Shown: piece after piece, positions 38,951 through 46,974 of the stretch
How the letters are laid out: each line of letters starts with the position of its first letter
Position numbering within the stretch: the stretch's first letter is position 1
DNA from: Danxiaibacter flavus
GTDB lineage: Bacteria > Bacteroidota > Bacteroidia > Chitinophagales > Chitinophagaceae
Assembly: GCF_041060425.1 (NCBI RefSeq)
Contig: NZ_JAULBC010000002.1
Coordinates: 682,001-746,000, forward strand
Direction: 5' to 3'
DNA: 64,000 bases
Made by a program: the position numbers and the translations under genes
The notes under the pieces: generated by a model
What the model was told of the DNA's origin: nothing
The model's input: the letters and a program-made list of their open reading frames with translations, nothing else
Database searches by the model: none

Positions 38951-38978
38951 GGCGCAAAGATAAGGAAGAGCAGGCGGC

Positions 38979-39060
38979 TGTGAGCTATCAGCTATTAGCT
39001 TTTAGCTGTGAGGCGTCAGGTATCAGGTTTCAGGTTTCAGGTTTCAGGCTTGAGGTATAA
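38979..39060 (+). repeat. AGCTATC and CAGGTTT heptamer arrays
   Basis: AGCTATC, AGCTATT, AGCTTTT, AGCTGTG (38983-39010) pass into CAGGTAT, CAGGTTT, CAGGTTT, CAGGTTT, CAGGCTT (39018-39052), all at 7-base spacing. This is the cleanest example of one heptamer family changing into another inside a single gap. Confidence 0.88.
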
Positions 39061-39127
39061 AGCTTAAGGTGTTAGACTGGAGAAACATAGGATAATATAT
39101 TAAATATGTTATTAGAATCATTTACTT

Positions 39128-39229
39128 GTTCACACGTTTGCTTATTCGCACATTTGCATATTTGCCCATTCGTACATCTCCCATTTGCACATCTGCACAT
39201 TCACACATTCGCACATTTACACATTCGTT
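39128..39229 (+). repeat. Octamer (GCACATTT) array before the M28 gene
   Basis: About a dozen units of GCACATTT/GCACATTC type, with some 6-base shifts, fill 100 bases ending 65 bases before the peptidase start. The same octamers are at 3756-3899 and 5012-5083. The array is open in frame with the downstream gene and would add a His- and Cys-rich tail if an upstream ATG were used. Confidence 0.88.
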
Positions 39230-39294
39230 CCGCCGATTTTATTTGCCTTTCACCTGACTATCACATTATTTCATATCCCCAAATTAATAACTAC

Positions 39295-40854
39295 ATGAAA
39301 AAGACTACTGCTGGCATTGCATTGGCGATGCTCTTCTCTCCTGTCCTTTCCTTTTCGCAGGAAAAGATTGATAATGAAGCAATTCAGAAAATAAAGAAGG
39401 AAGGACTGGAAAATTCTAAAGTAATGGATATCGCTTTTCATCTGACTGATGTCAGCGGACCAAGACTGACCAATTCTCCCGGTTACATGCGTGCTGCCAA
39501 CTATGCGAAAGATGAAATGAAGAAGTGGGGACTTACCAATGCCTCCATTGATCCCTGGGGTGAATTTGGCAAAGGTTGGGAGCTGGAAAAATCTTACGTG
39601 GCAATGACGGCCCCTTATTACAAGCCATTGATTGCTTACCCTAAAGCATGGTGCAGCGGCACCGGTCAACTGAAAAATGCGGAAATATTTGTGATAAAAG
39701 CAAAAGACTCAACGGCACTTGCTAATTATAAAGGCAAGCTCGCGGGCAAAATTATCATGACGGACCGTGATGATGTTTACAAACAAAGTTTTAAAGCGGA
39801 TGCCTTAAGATTTTCTGACGCTACATTAGATTCAATGGCTGTTGCGACCGCTGGAAAACCGGTTGATGCAGAGGAGGCGCGCAAAAGAAGGGAGCAGATG
39901 ATGAATGCTGCAAGATCGCAACAACGCCTAAGCATCCTGATCAAAAACATGGCAAAAGAAGAAGGTGCGGTTGCTATTTTGAGTGTGGGCAACAAAAATC
40001 ATGACGGTACACTGTTTACGCAGGGCGGCGGTTCTTACAAAGGATCTGATCCGGAAAATTTCCTGGATATTATGCTGGGCATTGAAGATTATATGAGCAT
40101 TGTAAGACTGGTGAATTCAGGATACCCGGTTAAACTGGATGTTGATGTAAAGACCGCGTTCCAGACGAAAGATCTGCAGGGATATAATGTGATTGCAGAA
40201 ATTCCGGGCACTGATCCAAAATTGAAAAATGAAATAGTAATGCTTGGTGCGCACCTGGATTCATGGCATACGGCAACCGGCGCAACAGATAACGCAGCTG
40301 GAAGTGCGGTAATGATGGAGGCTGTCCGCATTATCAAAAGCCTTGACCTTAAACCAAAAAGAACCATCCGCATTGCACTGTGGAGCGGTGAAGAAGAAGG
40401 GTTGCTCGGTTCAAGAGGATATGTGAAAAAAACATTTGCAGATCCGTCAAACATGCAATTGCTTCCAGCCCATGAAAAGTTATCCGCATATTATAACATT
40501 GATAACGGAACTGGTAAGATCAGAGGAATTTATCTGCAGGGCAATGAAGCGTGCAGAGCTATTTTTACCAAATGGTTTGAGCCGTTTAATGATCTTGGCG
40601 CAAAAACCGTAACCATCAACAATACCGGCGGAACTGATCACCAGTCCTTTGACGCGGTTGGATTGCCCGGCTTCCAGTTTATCCAGGACCCGATCGAGTA
40701 TAATGAACGTACACATCACAGCAACATGGACACTTACGATCACCTGATCGCTGACGATTTAAAACAAATGGCTACTATCGTCGCGTCGTTCGTTTACAAC
40801 ACGGCTCAGCGCGAGGAGAAAATGCCGAGGAAGGAACTGCCGAAAGCTAAATAG
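39295..40854 (+). CDS. M28-family metallopeptidase (secreted)
   Basis: The ATG at 39295 (MKKTTAGIALAMLFSPVLSFSQ) gives a signal peptide and 519 residues; a much earlier ATG runs through the octamer array and is rejected. Metal ligands of the M28 fold are visible: GAHLDSWHTATGATDNAAG (His and Asp), LWSGEEEGLLGSRGY (general base Glu and metal Glu) and HHSNMDTYDHL (last His). A PA-like insert is likely between residues 130 and 250. Such enzymes are aminopeptidases or carboxypeptidase Q-like proteins acting in the periplasm or outside. It is monocistronic. Confidence 0.9.
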   Translation: MKKTTAGIALAMLFSPVLSFSQEKIDNEAIQKIKKEGLENSKVMDIAFHLTDVSGPRLTNSPGYMRAANYAKDEMKKWGLTNASIDPWGEFGKGWELEKSYVAMTAPYYKPLIAYPKAWCSGTGQLKNAEIFVIKAKDSTALANYKGKLAGKIIMTDRDDVYKQSFKADALRFSDATLDSMAVATAGKPVDAEEARKRREQMMNAARSQQRLSILIKNMAKEEGAVAILSVGNKNHDGTLFTQGGGSYKGSDPENFLDIMLGIEDYMSIVRLVNSGYPVKLDVDVKTAFQTKDLQGYNVIAEIPGTDPKLKNEIVMLGAHLDSWHTATGATDNAAGSAVMMEAVRIIKSLDLKPKRTIRIALWSGEEEGLLGSRGYVKKTFADPSNMQLLPAHEKLSAYYNIDNGTGKIRGIYLQGNEACRAIFTKWFEPFNDLGAKTVTINNTGGTDHQSFDAVGLPGFQFIQDPIEYNERTHHSNMDTYDHLIADDLKQMATIVASFVYNTAQREEKMPRKELPKAK

Positions 40855-40856
40855 TT

Positions 40857-41300
40857 TTTAGCTATCAGCTGTCAGCCGCTTAATTTTTTGGCAGGCTAAA
40901 TAGAAGCAGCAGCCAAAATATTAAGTCATAATATCTATATGACTGGCAACAACAGCTGGAGAACAAAAAGCTGACTGCTGATAACTAATAGTTTTTTTTC
41001 CAAAAACTTTCTACACTCTACAAGCTTGTTTTATACCACGGATTTTAGCGTTAGGCTTTCCGCTTTAAGCTCTACAATACCGTGCACCTTGAGGAAAAGT
41101 TGCCTGAAAAAAATGCCATAGTCGAAGTAGCTATGAGCTGTCAGCAATATCAGATTACTTTTTTTTGACTGGAAAAATGCAGCTTCCTCAAAACATCAAG
41201 TCAGTCTGTATCAATATCGCAGGAGACGGAACTAACATGCGACGGTGAAGAGCTGGCAGCTGATTGCTGATAGCTGACAGCTTTTCCGCTTTAAGCTCTA
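40857..41300. repeat. AGCTATC heptamers scattered between the M28 gene and mutS
   Basis: Copies are at 40857-40882, 40966-40992, 41130-41150 and 41249-41300 in either orientation (AGCTATCAGCTGTCAGC, AGCTGATTGCTGATAGCTG). The first begins 3 bases after the M28 stop codon and the last runs into the mutS -7 element. The 458-base gap has no gene. Confidence 0.8.
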
Positions 41301-41306
41301 TATTTG
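41299..41306 (+). promoter_or_regulatory. mutS -7 element next to the start codon
   Basis: TATATTTG matches TAnnTTTG and ends 6 bases before the mutS ATG (41313). A transcript from here would have almost no leader. No TTG at the -33 distance is found, so it is less certain than the tetR or rplK promoters. Confidence 0.5.
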
Positions 41307-41312
41307 CCGCCT

Positions 41313-43958
41313 ATGGCAAAAGCTGCTTCTGAAACCCCGTTAATGCAACAACATCGCGCCATCAAGCAAAAATATCCTGATGCCGTGCTGCTGTTTCGTG
41401 TGGGTGACTTTTATGAAACATTCGGAGAAGATGCGATTGTTGCGTCACAGGTATTAGGTATTACGTTAACCAAGAGAAACAACGGTGCTGCTTCAAGCAG
41501 CGAGCTGGCCGGTTTTCCTCATCACGCATTGGATACCTATCTGCATAAGTTGGTTAAGGCCGGTTATCGCGTTGCCATCTGCGATCAGCTGGAAGATCCT
41601 AAACAAGCAAAAGGAATTGTGAAACGCGGTGTAACAGAAATGGTGACACCAGGCGTTGCAACCAATGATAAATTGCTTGAACACAACAGCAATAACTTCT
41701 TAGCTGGCGTTCACTTTAATGATAATGTATTAGGCATAGCTTTCCTGGATATTTCTACCGGCGAATTCTTTGCTGCGGAAGGCAACCAGGAGTATATTGA
41801 CAAACTACTTCAAAGCCTTAAACCTGCAGAAGTTGTATTTCAGCGCAGTTATCAAAAACATTTCAAAGAAGTATTTGGCACCAGGTTTTACACATACACA
41901 CTTGAGAGCTGGATCTTTGATGAAGCCTTTGCCACAGAGAGTCTGCTTAAACATTTCCAAACGCATTCACTAAAGGGTTTTGGAATTGAGAATATGCCGG
42001 CAGCTATTGTTGCCGCAGGTTCTGTTTTGCATTACCTGAAAGACACGGAGCATCCCAATCTTCAGCACATTACTTCCATCCAGCGGATTGAGAAAGAAGA
42101 CTATTTATGGATGGATCGCTTCACCATCCGCAATCTTGAATTGTTGGGCAACGGAACGGAACACGGTAACAATCTTTTAAAAGTACTGGATAATACGGTA
42201 AGCCCGATGGGCGCAAGATTGTTGAAGCGATGGACAATACTTCCGTTAAAAGATGTAAAGAAAATAAACGAGCGACTTGATCTTGTTGAGTATTTTATAA
42301 AAGATGTAGATGCCCGCAAGCAGTTGCATCATTTTATTAAACAATGCGGGGATGTAGAAAGATTGGTGAGCAAGATTCCCATGAAAAAGATCAATCCGCG
42401 TGAAGTGATCCAGTTAGCGAAAGGATTACATCAGACTGAACTCATCAGGCAAATTGCGCTCGCTTCCGGTAATGAATACCTAAAAAGACTGGGTGATGCA
42501 TTAAATCCCTGCAACTATATCCTTGAAAAAATAAACAAAGAAATAGTTGAGGCTCCTCCTGTTGCGGCAAATAAGGGCGGCGTTGTAAGAGATGGTATTC
42601 ATGCAGAACTGGATGACCTCAGAAAGATTGCCTCAGGAGGAAAAGAATACCTGATCAGCATACAACAACGTGAAGCTGAAAAGACAGGTATCAGTTCTTT
42701 AAAAATTGCATTCAACAATGTTTTCGGTTACTATCTTGAAGTAACCAATTCACATAAAAATAAAGTGCCGGCTGAATGGATGCGCAAGCAAACATTGGCC
42801 AATGCTGAACGATATATCACGCCTGAATTAAAAGAATACGAAGAGAAAATTACCGGCGCAGAAGATAAGATCCTGGCAATTGAGTTGGAGCTGTATGATA
42901 AATTATTGCTCGAGTTGCAAGACTATATTGCTCCTATCCAAGTAAACGGAAATGTGTTGGCTATAATGGATTGCCTGCTTTGTTTTGCAGATAATGCGCT
43001 TCATTACAATTATAAAAAACCGGAAATTCACGACGGACTGGAACTGCAGTTAATCAAAAGCCGTCACCCGGTTATAGAACGCAATCTTCCTGTAGGTGAG
43101 GCATACATTGATAACGACATTTCGCTTAATCCTGCAGAGCAACAGGTGATCATTCTTACCGGACCGAACATGAGTGGTAAGAGCGCCATTTTACGTCAGA
43201 CAGCTTTAATTACACTGATGGCGCATATGGGAAGCTTTGTTCCTGCTGATGCGGCCAGGGTACCGCTTACTGACAAGATCTTTACGCGCGTCGGAGCAAG
43301 TGATAACTTAAGTGGAGGTGAAAGTACATTCATGGTTGAGATGAATGAAACTGCAAGTATCATCAACAATGTATCGCAACGCAGCCTGATCTTACTTGAT
43401 GAGATCGGACGCGGAACTTCTACATACGACGGTATCTCGATTGCATGGAGCATTGTTGAATACCTGCACGGATCACATACCACCGCAAAAACATTATTCG
43501 CCACGCACTACCATGAACTGAATGAGCTGGAGAACAAGTTGCCCCGCGTAAAAAATTATCATGTCACGAACAAGGAAGTCGGCAACAAGATCATCTTCCT
43601 GAGAAAGCTGGCGCCGGGCGGAAGCACGCATAGTTTCGGTATTCATGTAGCAAAAATGGCTGGTATGCCACCATCTTTAATTGATCGTGCAAATGAGATA
43701 TTAAAACAACTGGAAGATAAACACGTGGATGAACCAGCTGAACATAGTGCAACTGAAGTACCAGCTGCCGGCAAACAGCAACATCTTCAGAATAAAATAC
43801 AAAAACTGCACGCACCACAAATGCAGCTTTCTATTTTCGATGCACACAGTGAAACCTTTGATCAGATCAGAACAATGCTGGAAAGCACCGATATCAATCG
43901 CCTGACTCCGGTCGAGGCATTGTTGAAGTTGAATGAGATAAAGGGATTGCTGAAATGA
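41313..43958 (+). CDS. mutS: DNA mismatch repair protein MutS
   Basis: The ATG at 41313 gives 881 residues, usual for MutS. The N-terminus holds the mismatch-binding FYE motif in VGDFYETFGEDA; the ATPase domain has LTGPNMSGKSAILRQTALI (Walker A), LILLDEIGRGTSTYDG (Walker B and signature) and FATHYHELNEL. It recognises base mismatches and small loops, starting mismatch repair with MutL. The candidate -7 element abuts the start codon. A clear terminator follows at 44041-44074. No mutL or other repair gene is adjacent. Confidence 0.97.
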   Translation: MAKAASETPLMQQHRAIKQKYPDAVLLFRVGDFYETFGEDAIVASQVLGITLTKRNNGAASSSELAGFPHHALDTYLHKLVKAGYRVAICDQLEDPKQAKGIVKRGVTEMVTPGVATNDKLLEHNSNNFLAGVHFNDNVLGIAFLDISTGEFFAAEGNQEYIDKLLQSLKPAEVVFQRSYQKHFKEVFGTRFYTYTLESWIFDEAFATESLLKHFQTHSLKGFGIENMPAAIVAAGSVLHYLKDTEHPNLQHITSIQRIEKEDYLWMDRFTIRNLELLGNGTEHGNNLLKVLDNTVSPMGARLLKRWTILPLKDVKKINERLDLVEYFIKDVDARKQLHHFIKQCGDVERLVSKIPMKKINPREVIQLAKGLHQTELIRQIALASGNEYLKRLGDALNPCNYILEKINKEIVEAPPVAANKGGVVRDGIHAELDDLRKIASGGKEYLISIQQREAEKTGISSLKIAFNNVFGYYLEVTNSHKNKVPAEWMRKQTLANAERYITPELKEYEEKITGAEDKILAIELELYDKLLLELQDYIAPIQVNGNVLAIMDCLLCFADNALHYNYKKPEIHDGLELQLIKSRHPVIERNLPVGEAYIDNDISLNPAEQQVIILTGPNMSGKSAILRQTALITLMAHMGSFVPADAARVPLTDKIFTRVGASDNLSGGESTFMVEMNETASIINNVSQRSLILLDEIGRGTSTYDGISIAWSIVEYLHGSHTTAKTLFATHYHELNELENKLPRVKNYHVTNKEVGNKIIFLRKLAPGGSTHSFGIHVAKMAGMPPSLIDRANEILKQLEDKHVDEPAEHSATEVPAAGKQQHLQNKIQKLHAPQMQLSIFDAHSETFDQIRTMLESTDINRLTPVEALLKLNEIKGLLK

Positions 43959-44040
43959 TTTGAGATTTGAAATTACCTGTGCGGAAAACCTTATTTTTTG
44001 CTAACGGTATTCTTTAAGAACTTAAAGATTTCAATAAAAG

Positions 44041-44074
44041 AAGCCCGGAAGCGTTAAAAAAACTTCCGGGCTTT
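44041..44074 (+). terminator. Terminator between mutS and DUF3467 gene
   Basis: AAGCCCGGAAG (44041-44051) and CTTCCGGGCTT (44063-44073) form an 11-base perfect stem followed by TTATATTTT. It lies between convergent genes. Confidence 0.85.
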
Positions 44075-44139
44075 ATATTTTCAAACGGTCTGAAATTCAG
44101 TTACACTCTCGACCTAAACAATCTCAAATCTCCAATCTT

Positions 44140-44451
44140 CTACGCTTGCGCTGTCGGACCACCAAAATTCATTGGAATTTCTATCTGCTCCAGATCCTGA
44201 ATTTTTCCGTTCAGTTGCTCATATCGGTCTACATTTTCCTCTAATGCCTTCATAAAACGCTTTGCATGCATAGGGGTGAAAATTATTCTTGATTTTACCC
44301 TGCTTTTTGGGGTGCCGGGCATTACGTTTACGAAGTCGATCACAAATTCGGCGTGGCTATGTGTAATAATGGCAAGGTTAGCATAAGCACCTTCGGCCAT
44401 TTCTTCGCTTATTTCAATGTTTAGCTGATTATTCTGTTCTTGTTCGGCCAT
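44140..44451 (-). CDS. DUF3467 protein
   Basis: The ATG at 44451 (MAEQEQNNQLNIEISEEMAE) is chosen because the -7 promoter element at 44465-44472 lies inside the longer frame. The 103-residue product carries the DUF3467 hallmarks GAYANLAIITHSHAEFVIDF and VMPGTPKSRVKSRIIFTPMHAKR. The family is small, conserved in Bacteroidota and of unknown function. It ends with GGPTAQA. Its neighbours give no clue. Confidence 0.9.
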   Translation of the reverse strand: MAEQEQNNQLNIEISEEMAEGAYANLAIITHSHAEFVIDFVNVMPGTPKSRVKSRIIFTPMHAKRFMKALEENVDRYEQLNGKIQDLEQIEIPMNFGGPTAQA

Positions 44452-44464
44452 AAAATCTTTTGAA

Positions 44465-44472
44465 CAAATGTA
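44465..44472 (-). promoter_or_regulatory. Candidate -7 element of the DUF3467 gene
   Basis: TACATTTG on the minus strand matches TAnnTTTG and ends 14 bases before the ATG at 44451. No clear -33 element is seen. Confidence 0.5.
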
Positions 44473-44636
44473 GGTCAAAGAAGCCGAGTAGTGAAAAAAA
44501 GAAAGCCCTCCTTAAGAATAAGGACGGCCTCTAACGATTGCTTGCCATATGAAAAAAAGTTCAAACTACTTATCAGCCGCAAGCTGGCTTTACCTCAAAA
44601 ATCTGACGCACAAGTAGCTATAAATAAATTAGTTAA

Positions 44637-44825
44637 TTACTTTTTAGTAGCAGTATCAACTTTAGCAGCAGTATCAACTTTAGTTGTATCTGGAGCTGGA
44701 GTTACTGGAGCAGCAGTAGCAGTATCTGCTTTTACTGCAGAAGAATCAGTAGTTGTTGTAGATGATTCGCCAGAACCACATGCAGCGAAAGCGCCGATTG
44801 CTAATACGAATAACAGCTTTTTCAT
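44637..44825 (-). CDS. Small Thr/Ala/Asp-rich lipoprotein
   Basis: An ATG at 44825 begins MKKLLFVLAIGAFAACGSGE, a lipoprotein signal with Cys16; the longer frame upstream is rejected since it adds 25 residues before the signal. The mature part (about 46 residues) is low-complexity, with TTTTDSSAVKADTATAAPV, PAPDTTKVDTAAKVDTATKK. It has no fold of its own that can be seen; similar short lipoproteins are frequent in related bacteria. It is divergent from the sigma factor gene, separated by 148 bases. Confidence 0.75.
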   Translation of the reverse strand: MKKLLFVLAIGAFAACGSGESSTTTTDSSAVKADTATAAPVTPAPDTTKVDTAAKVDTATKK

Positions 44826-44882
44826 TTTTGTTGAATGTTTTTGTGAGTGAATTTTATATTTATACCTGAACGAAAGAAAGGT

Positions 44883-44892
44883 AACCCCGGGG
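44883..44892. promoter_or_regulatory. Palindrome in the sigma factor/lipoprotein intergenic region
   Basis: ACCCCGGGGT is a perfect 10-base palindrome, and GTAACCC (44881-44887) recurs inverted as GGGTTAC (44932-44938). These could be operators shared by the divergent lipoprotein and sigma factor genes; no known regulator is assigned. Confidence 0.35.
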
Positions 44893-44972
44893 TCTCCCAT
44901 TTTTTTAAAAAAATTTTTCAGGCACCATTTTGGGTTACTTTTACGCCCAATCCGGTATTAAAACAGGAACCA

Positions 44973-45539
44973 GTGAAACTAGACAGTAACGAACAATTAT
45001 TACTTAGAGGTTTAGCAAATAACGACACGAAGGCAATCGACACTATATATAAGGATAACTTTAATATGGTGCAGGCATTAATCCTGAACAATAATGGTAC
45101 CTATGATGATGCTAGAGATATTTTTCAGGAAGCCGTAATAACCCTCTACGAAAAGGCGAAAAGCGATTCTTTTGTTTTAACGTGCCAGATAAAAACATAT
45201 ATCTACTCCGTTTGCAGAAGACTCTGGCTAAAACGCCTCCAGCAAATGGGAAGATACACAGGACAGGTAGAAAGTCTTGAAGAAACGGTTCCGGTAGAAG
45301 AAGATCTTGAATTTCACGAAAAAAGAAATGCCGATTTCGCAATAATGGAACGAGCCCTTAACAGCCTGGGAGAACCCTGCAAAGGTCTGTTAGAAGCCTA
45401 CTACTTACAAAAAAAAGGCATGACTGAAATTGCTCAGGACTTTGGTTACACAAACGCTGACAACGCTAAGAATCAAAAATATAAGTGCCTGATGCGTCTC
45501 AAAAAGTTATTCTTTGCTCAATATAACATTGGAGAATAG
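44973..45539 (+). CDS. RNA polymerase sigma-70 family (ECF-like) sigma factor
   Basis: I take a GTG start at 44973 (KLDSNEQLLLRGLANNDTKA) giving 188 residues; the longer frame begins 42 codons earlier with a non-sigma segment. Region 2 is visible (YDDARDIFQEAVITLYEKA, then QIKTYIYSVCRRLWLKRL), and region 4 (YYLQKKGMTEIAQDFGYTNAD) has the helix-turn-helix for the -35. The stop codon is 2 bases before the ATG of the protease gene, so the two are very likely translationally coupled. It is the kind of sigma factor held by an anti-sigma protein, probably its neighbour. Confidence 0.85.
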   Translation: MKLDSNEQLLLRGLANNDTKAIDTIYKDNFNMVQALILNNNGTYDDARDIFQEAVITLYEKAKSDSFVLTCQIKTYIYSVCRRLWLKRLQQMGRYTGQVESLEETVPVEEDLEFHEKRNADFAIMERALNSLGEPCKGLLEAYYLQKKGMTEIAQDFGYTNADNAKNQKYKCLMRLKKLFFAQYNIGE

Positions 45540-45541
45540 TG

Positions 45542-46651
45542 ATGGAAGACATTGTTTTATTAAATACCATCGAGCGATACCTCAGTGGTGATATGCTCCC
45601 CGAAGAAAGAGCCTATTTTGAACAATTAAGGAAGAATACCCCTGAAATTGATCAAATGGTGGTTGAACATAAGTTGTTTCTGCACCAGATTGAAGAATAC
45701 GCTTTTCACCGCGATCTTAAACACGCTTTACACGAAAGTCATACAAGGCTTCTGGAAAGAGGTGATATTAATGAAGGTGAAGACGTACCAACAAGAGGAA
45801 AAGTTATTCAACTCTTCCACAGGTATAAAAAGGTTACAGCAATAGCAGCTTCTATTGCCGGCGTTACGGCGGTAATTATCAGCGGCCTGGTTACGTTTCT
45901 TTCGCCATCGGTTAACCATTCGCAATTACAGCAATTGAGTGGCGACATTGAACAGATCAAAAAAGTTCAACGCTACCAGGGAAATAAGATCAATGAATTA
46001 GGCAGCACTACCATTCCTGAAAATATTAAAGTTTTAAGCAGCGGCACAGCATTTCTAATTGACGGAAAAGGTTATCTTATTACCAATGCGCACGTATTAA
46101 AAGGCTCCGGGGCAATTGTGGTAAATAATAAAGGACAGGAATATATTGCCAAAATAATCCACATTGATCAAACAAAAGATTTAGCCATCCTGAAGATAAA
46201 CGACAAAGATTTCAAACCTCTTGGCCCTCTTCCTTACGGAATTAAAAAAGGAAGTGTTGATCTTGGCGAAGAATTATTTACGCTTGGTTACCCTCGTGAC
46301 GAAGCAGTTTACAACATGGGCTACCTCAGTGCGGCAAGCGGTTTCAACGGCGACACTGCCAGTTATCAGCTTTCTCTTACAGTAAATCCGGGTAACTCAG
46401 GCGGTCCGATCTTCAACAAAAATGGTGAAGTTGTTGGTGTTATCAGTACGCGTCAGACTTCTGCAGAAGGTGTTGTTTTTGCAATTAAATCGCAAGGCAT
46501 CTATTCTATGGTAAATGAGCTCAAGAAATCTGACAGCTCTATGTCTAAGATTAAAGTACCGGTTTCATCTTCTTTGAAAGGAGTTGACAGGGTTAAACAA
46601 ATTAAAGAAGTTTCTGATTGCGTATTCCTGGTAAAAGCTTATAACCAATAA
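45542..46651 (+). CDS. Membrane-anchored trypsin-like protease with anti-sigma-like N-terminus
   Basis: The 369-residue protein (ATG at 45542) has three parts. Residues 1-95 are cytoplasmic and start TIERYLSGDMLPEERAYFEQ, which is the form of Bacteroidota anti-sigma N-termini; residues 99-119 are a transmembrane helix (VTAIAASIAGVTAVIISGLV); residues 165-369 are a periplasmic chymotrypsin-fold protease with His184 (NAHVL), Asp213 (TKDLAIL) and Ser286 (NPGNSGGP). No PDZ domain is present, unlike DegP. It is coupled to the upstream sigma factor gene. The layout suggests a one-piece sensor that couples periplasmic protease state to the sigma factor; that is an inference. Confidence 0.85.
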   Translation: MEDIVLLNTIERYLSGDMLPEERAYFEQLRKNTPEIDQMVVEHKLFLHQIEEYAFHRDLKHALHESHTRLLERGDINEGEDVPTRGKVIQLFHRYKKVTAIAASIAGVTAVIISGLVTFLSPSVNHSQLQQLSGDIEQIKKVQRYQGNKINELGSTTIPENIKVLSSGTAFLIDGKGYLITNAHVLKGSGAIVVNNKGQEYIAKIIHIDQTKDLAILKINDKDFKPLGPLPYGIKKGSVDLGEELFTLGYPRDEAVYNMGYLSAASGFNGDTASYQLSLTVNPGNSGGPIFNKNGEVVGVISTRQTSAEGVVFAIKSQGIYSMVNELKKSDSSMSKIKVPVSSSLKGVDRVKQIKEVSDCVFLVKAYNQ

Positions 46652-46695
46652 GCGATTAAAAAGAAATCATAGTCTTTCGAAGACTTTCAAATAAC

Positions 46696-46730
46696 TAAAA
46701 AGGTTGTCTCAAAAAAAGACAGCCTTTTTA
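46696..46730 (+). terminator. Terminator of the sigma/protease operon
   Basis: AAAAAGGTTGTCT (46697-46709) and AGACAGCCTTTTT (46717-46729) form a stem with one G-T pair and A/T-rich flanks, 45 bases past the protease stop codon. Confidence 0.85.
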
Positions 46731-46766
46731 CATTTATATCAGCTGCGACAATAAAAATGTTTTTTG

Positions 46767-46972
46767 AACCACAAAGACACGACGAACACAAGAGGCACTA
46801 AGAATTAAAGGAAAACACTAACGTGCAAAAAGGTAACAAAGTATAAATAGAAATGCCCCGTCACCGGAGCATTCTATATCTAATATCGTACATCAAAAAT
46901 TTCACACCTCAAACCACACGCCTCTTACCTTACGCCTTACATCCAAAACCGTACATCTAACATCGTACATTG
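46767..46972. repeat. CACAAAGACAC-type and GTACGAT (inverted) repeats
   Basis: CCACAAAGACACGACGAACAC (46769-46789, degenerate 7- to 9-base units) is followed at 46872-46972 by inverted GTACGAT words: CGTACAT, CGTACATCTAACATCGTACAT, with CTTACCTTACGCCTTACATC between. The last unit ends 3 bases before the ffh stop codon at 46975. Confidence 0.75.
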
Positions 46973-46974
46973 AC

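Noticed and set aside
39128..39229. CRISPR-like array
   Set aside because: The repeated words are 8 bases without spacers of constant length, unit order is degenerate, and no cas genes are present.
39106..39294. N-terminal extension of the M28 peptidase
   Set aside because: It is translated octamer repeat; a good signal peptide begins at 39295.
44847..44972. 42-codon extension of the sigma factor
   Set aside because: It begins at a GTG close to the divergent lipoprotein start and codes for a segment unlike any sigma region; the GTG at 44973 fits the family better.
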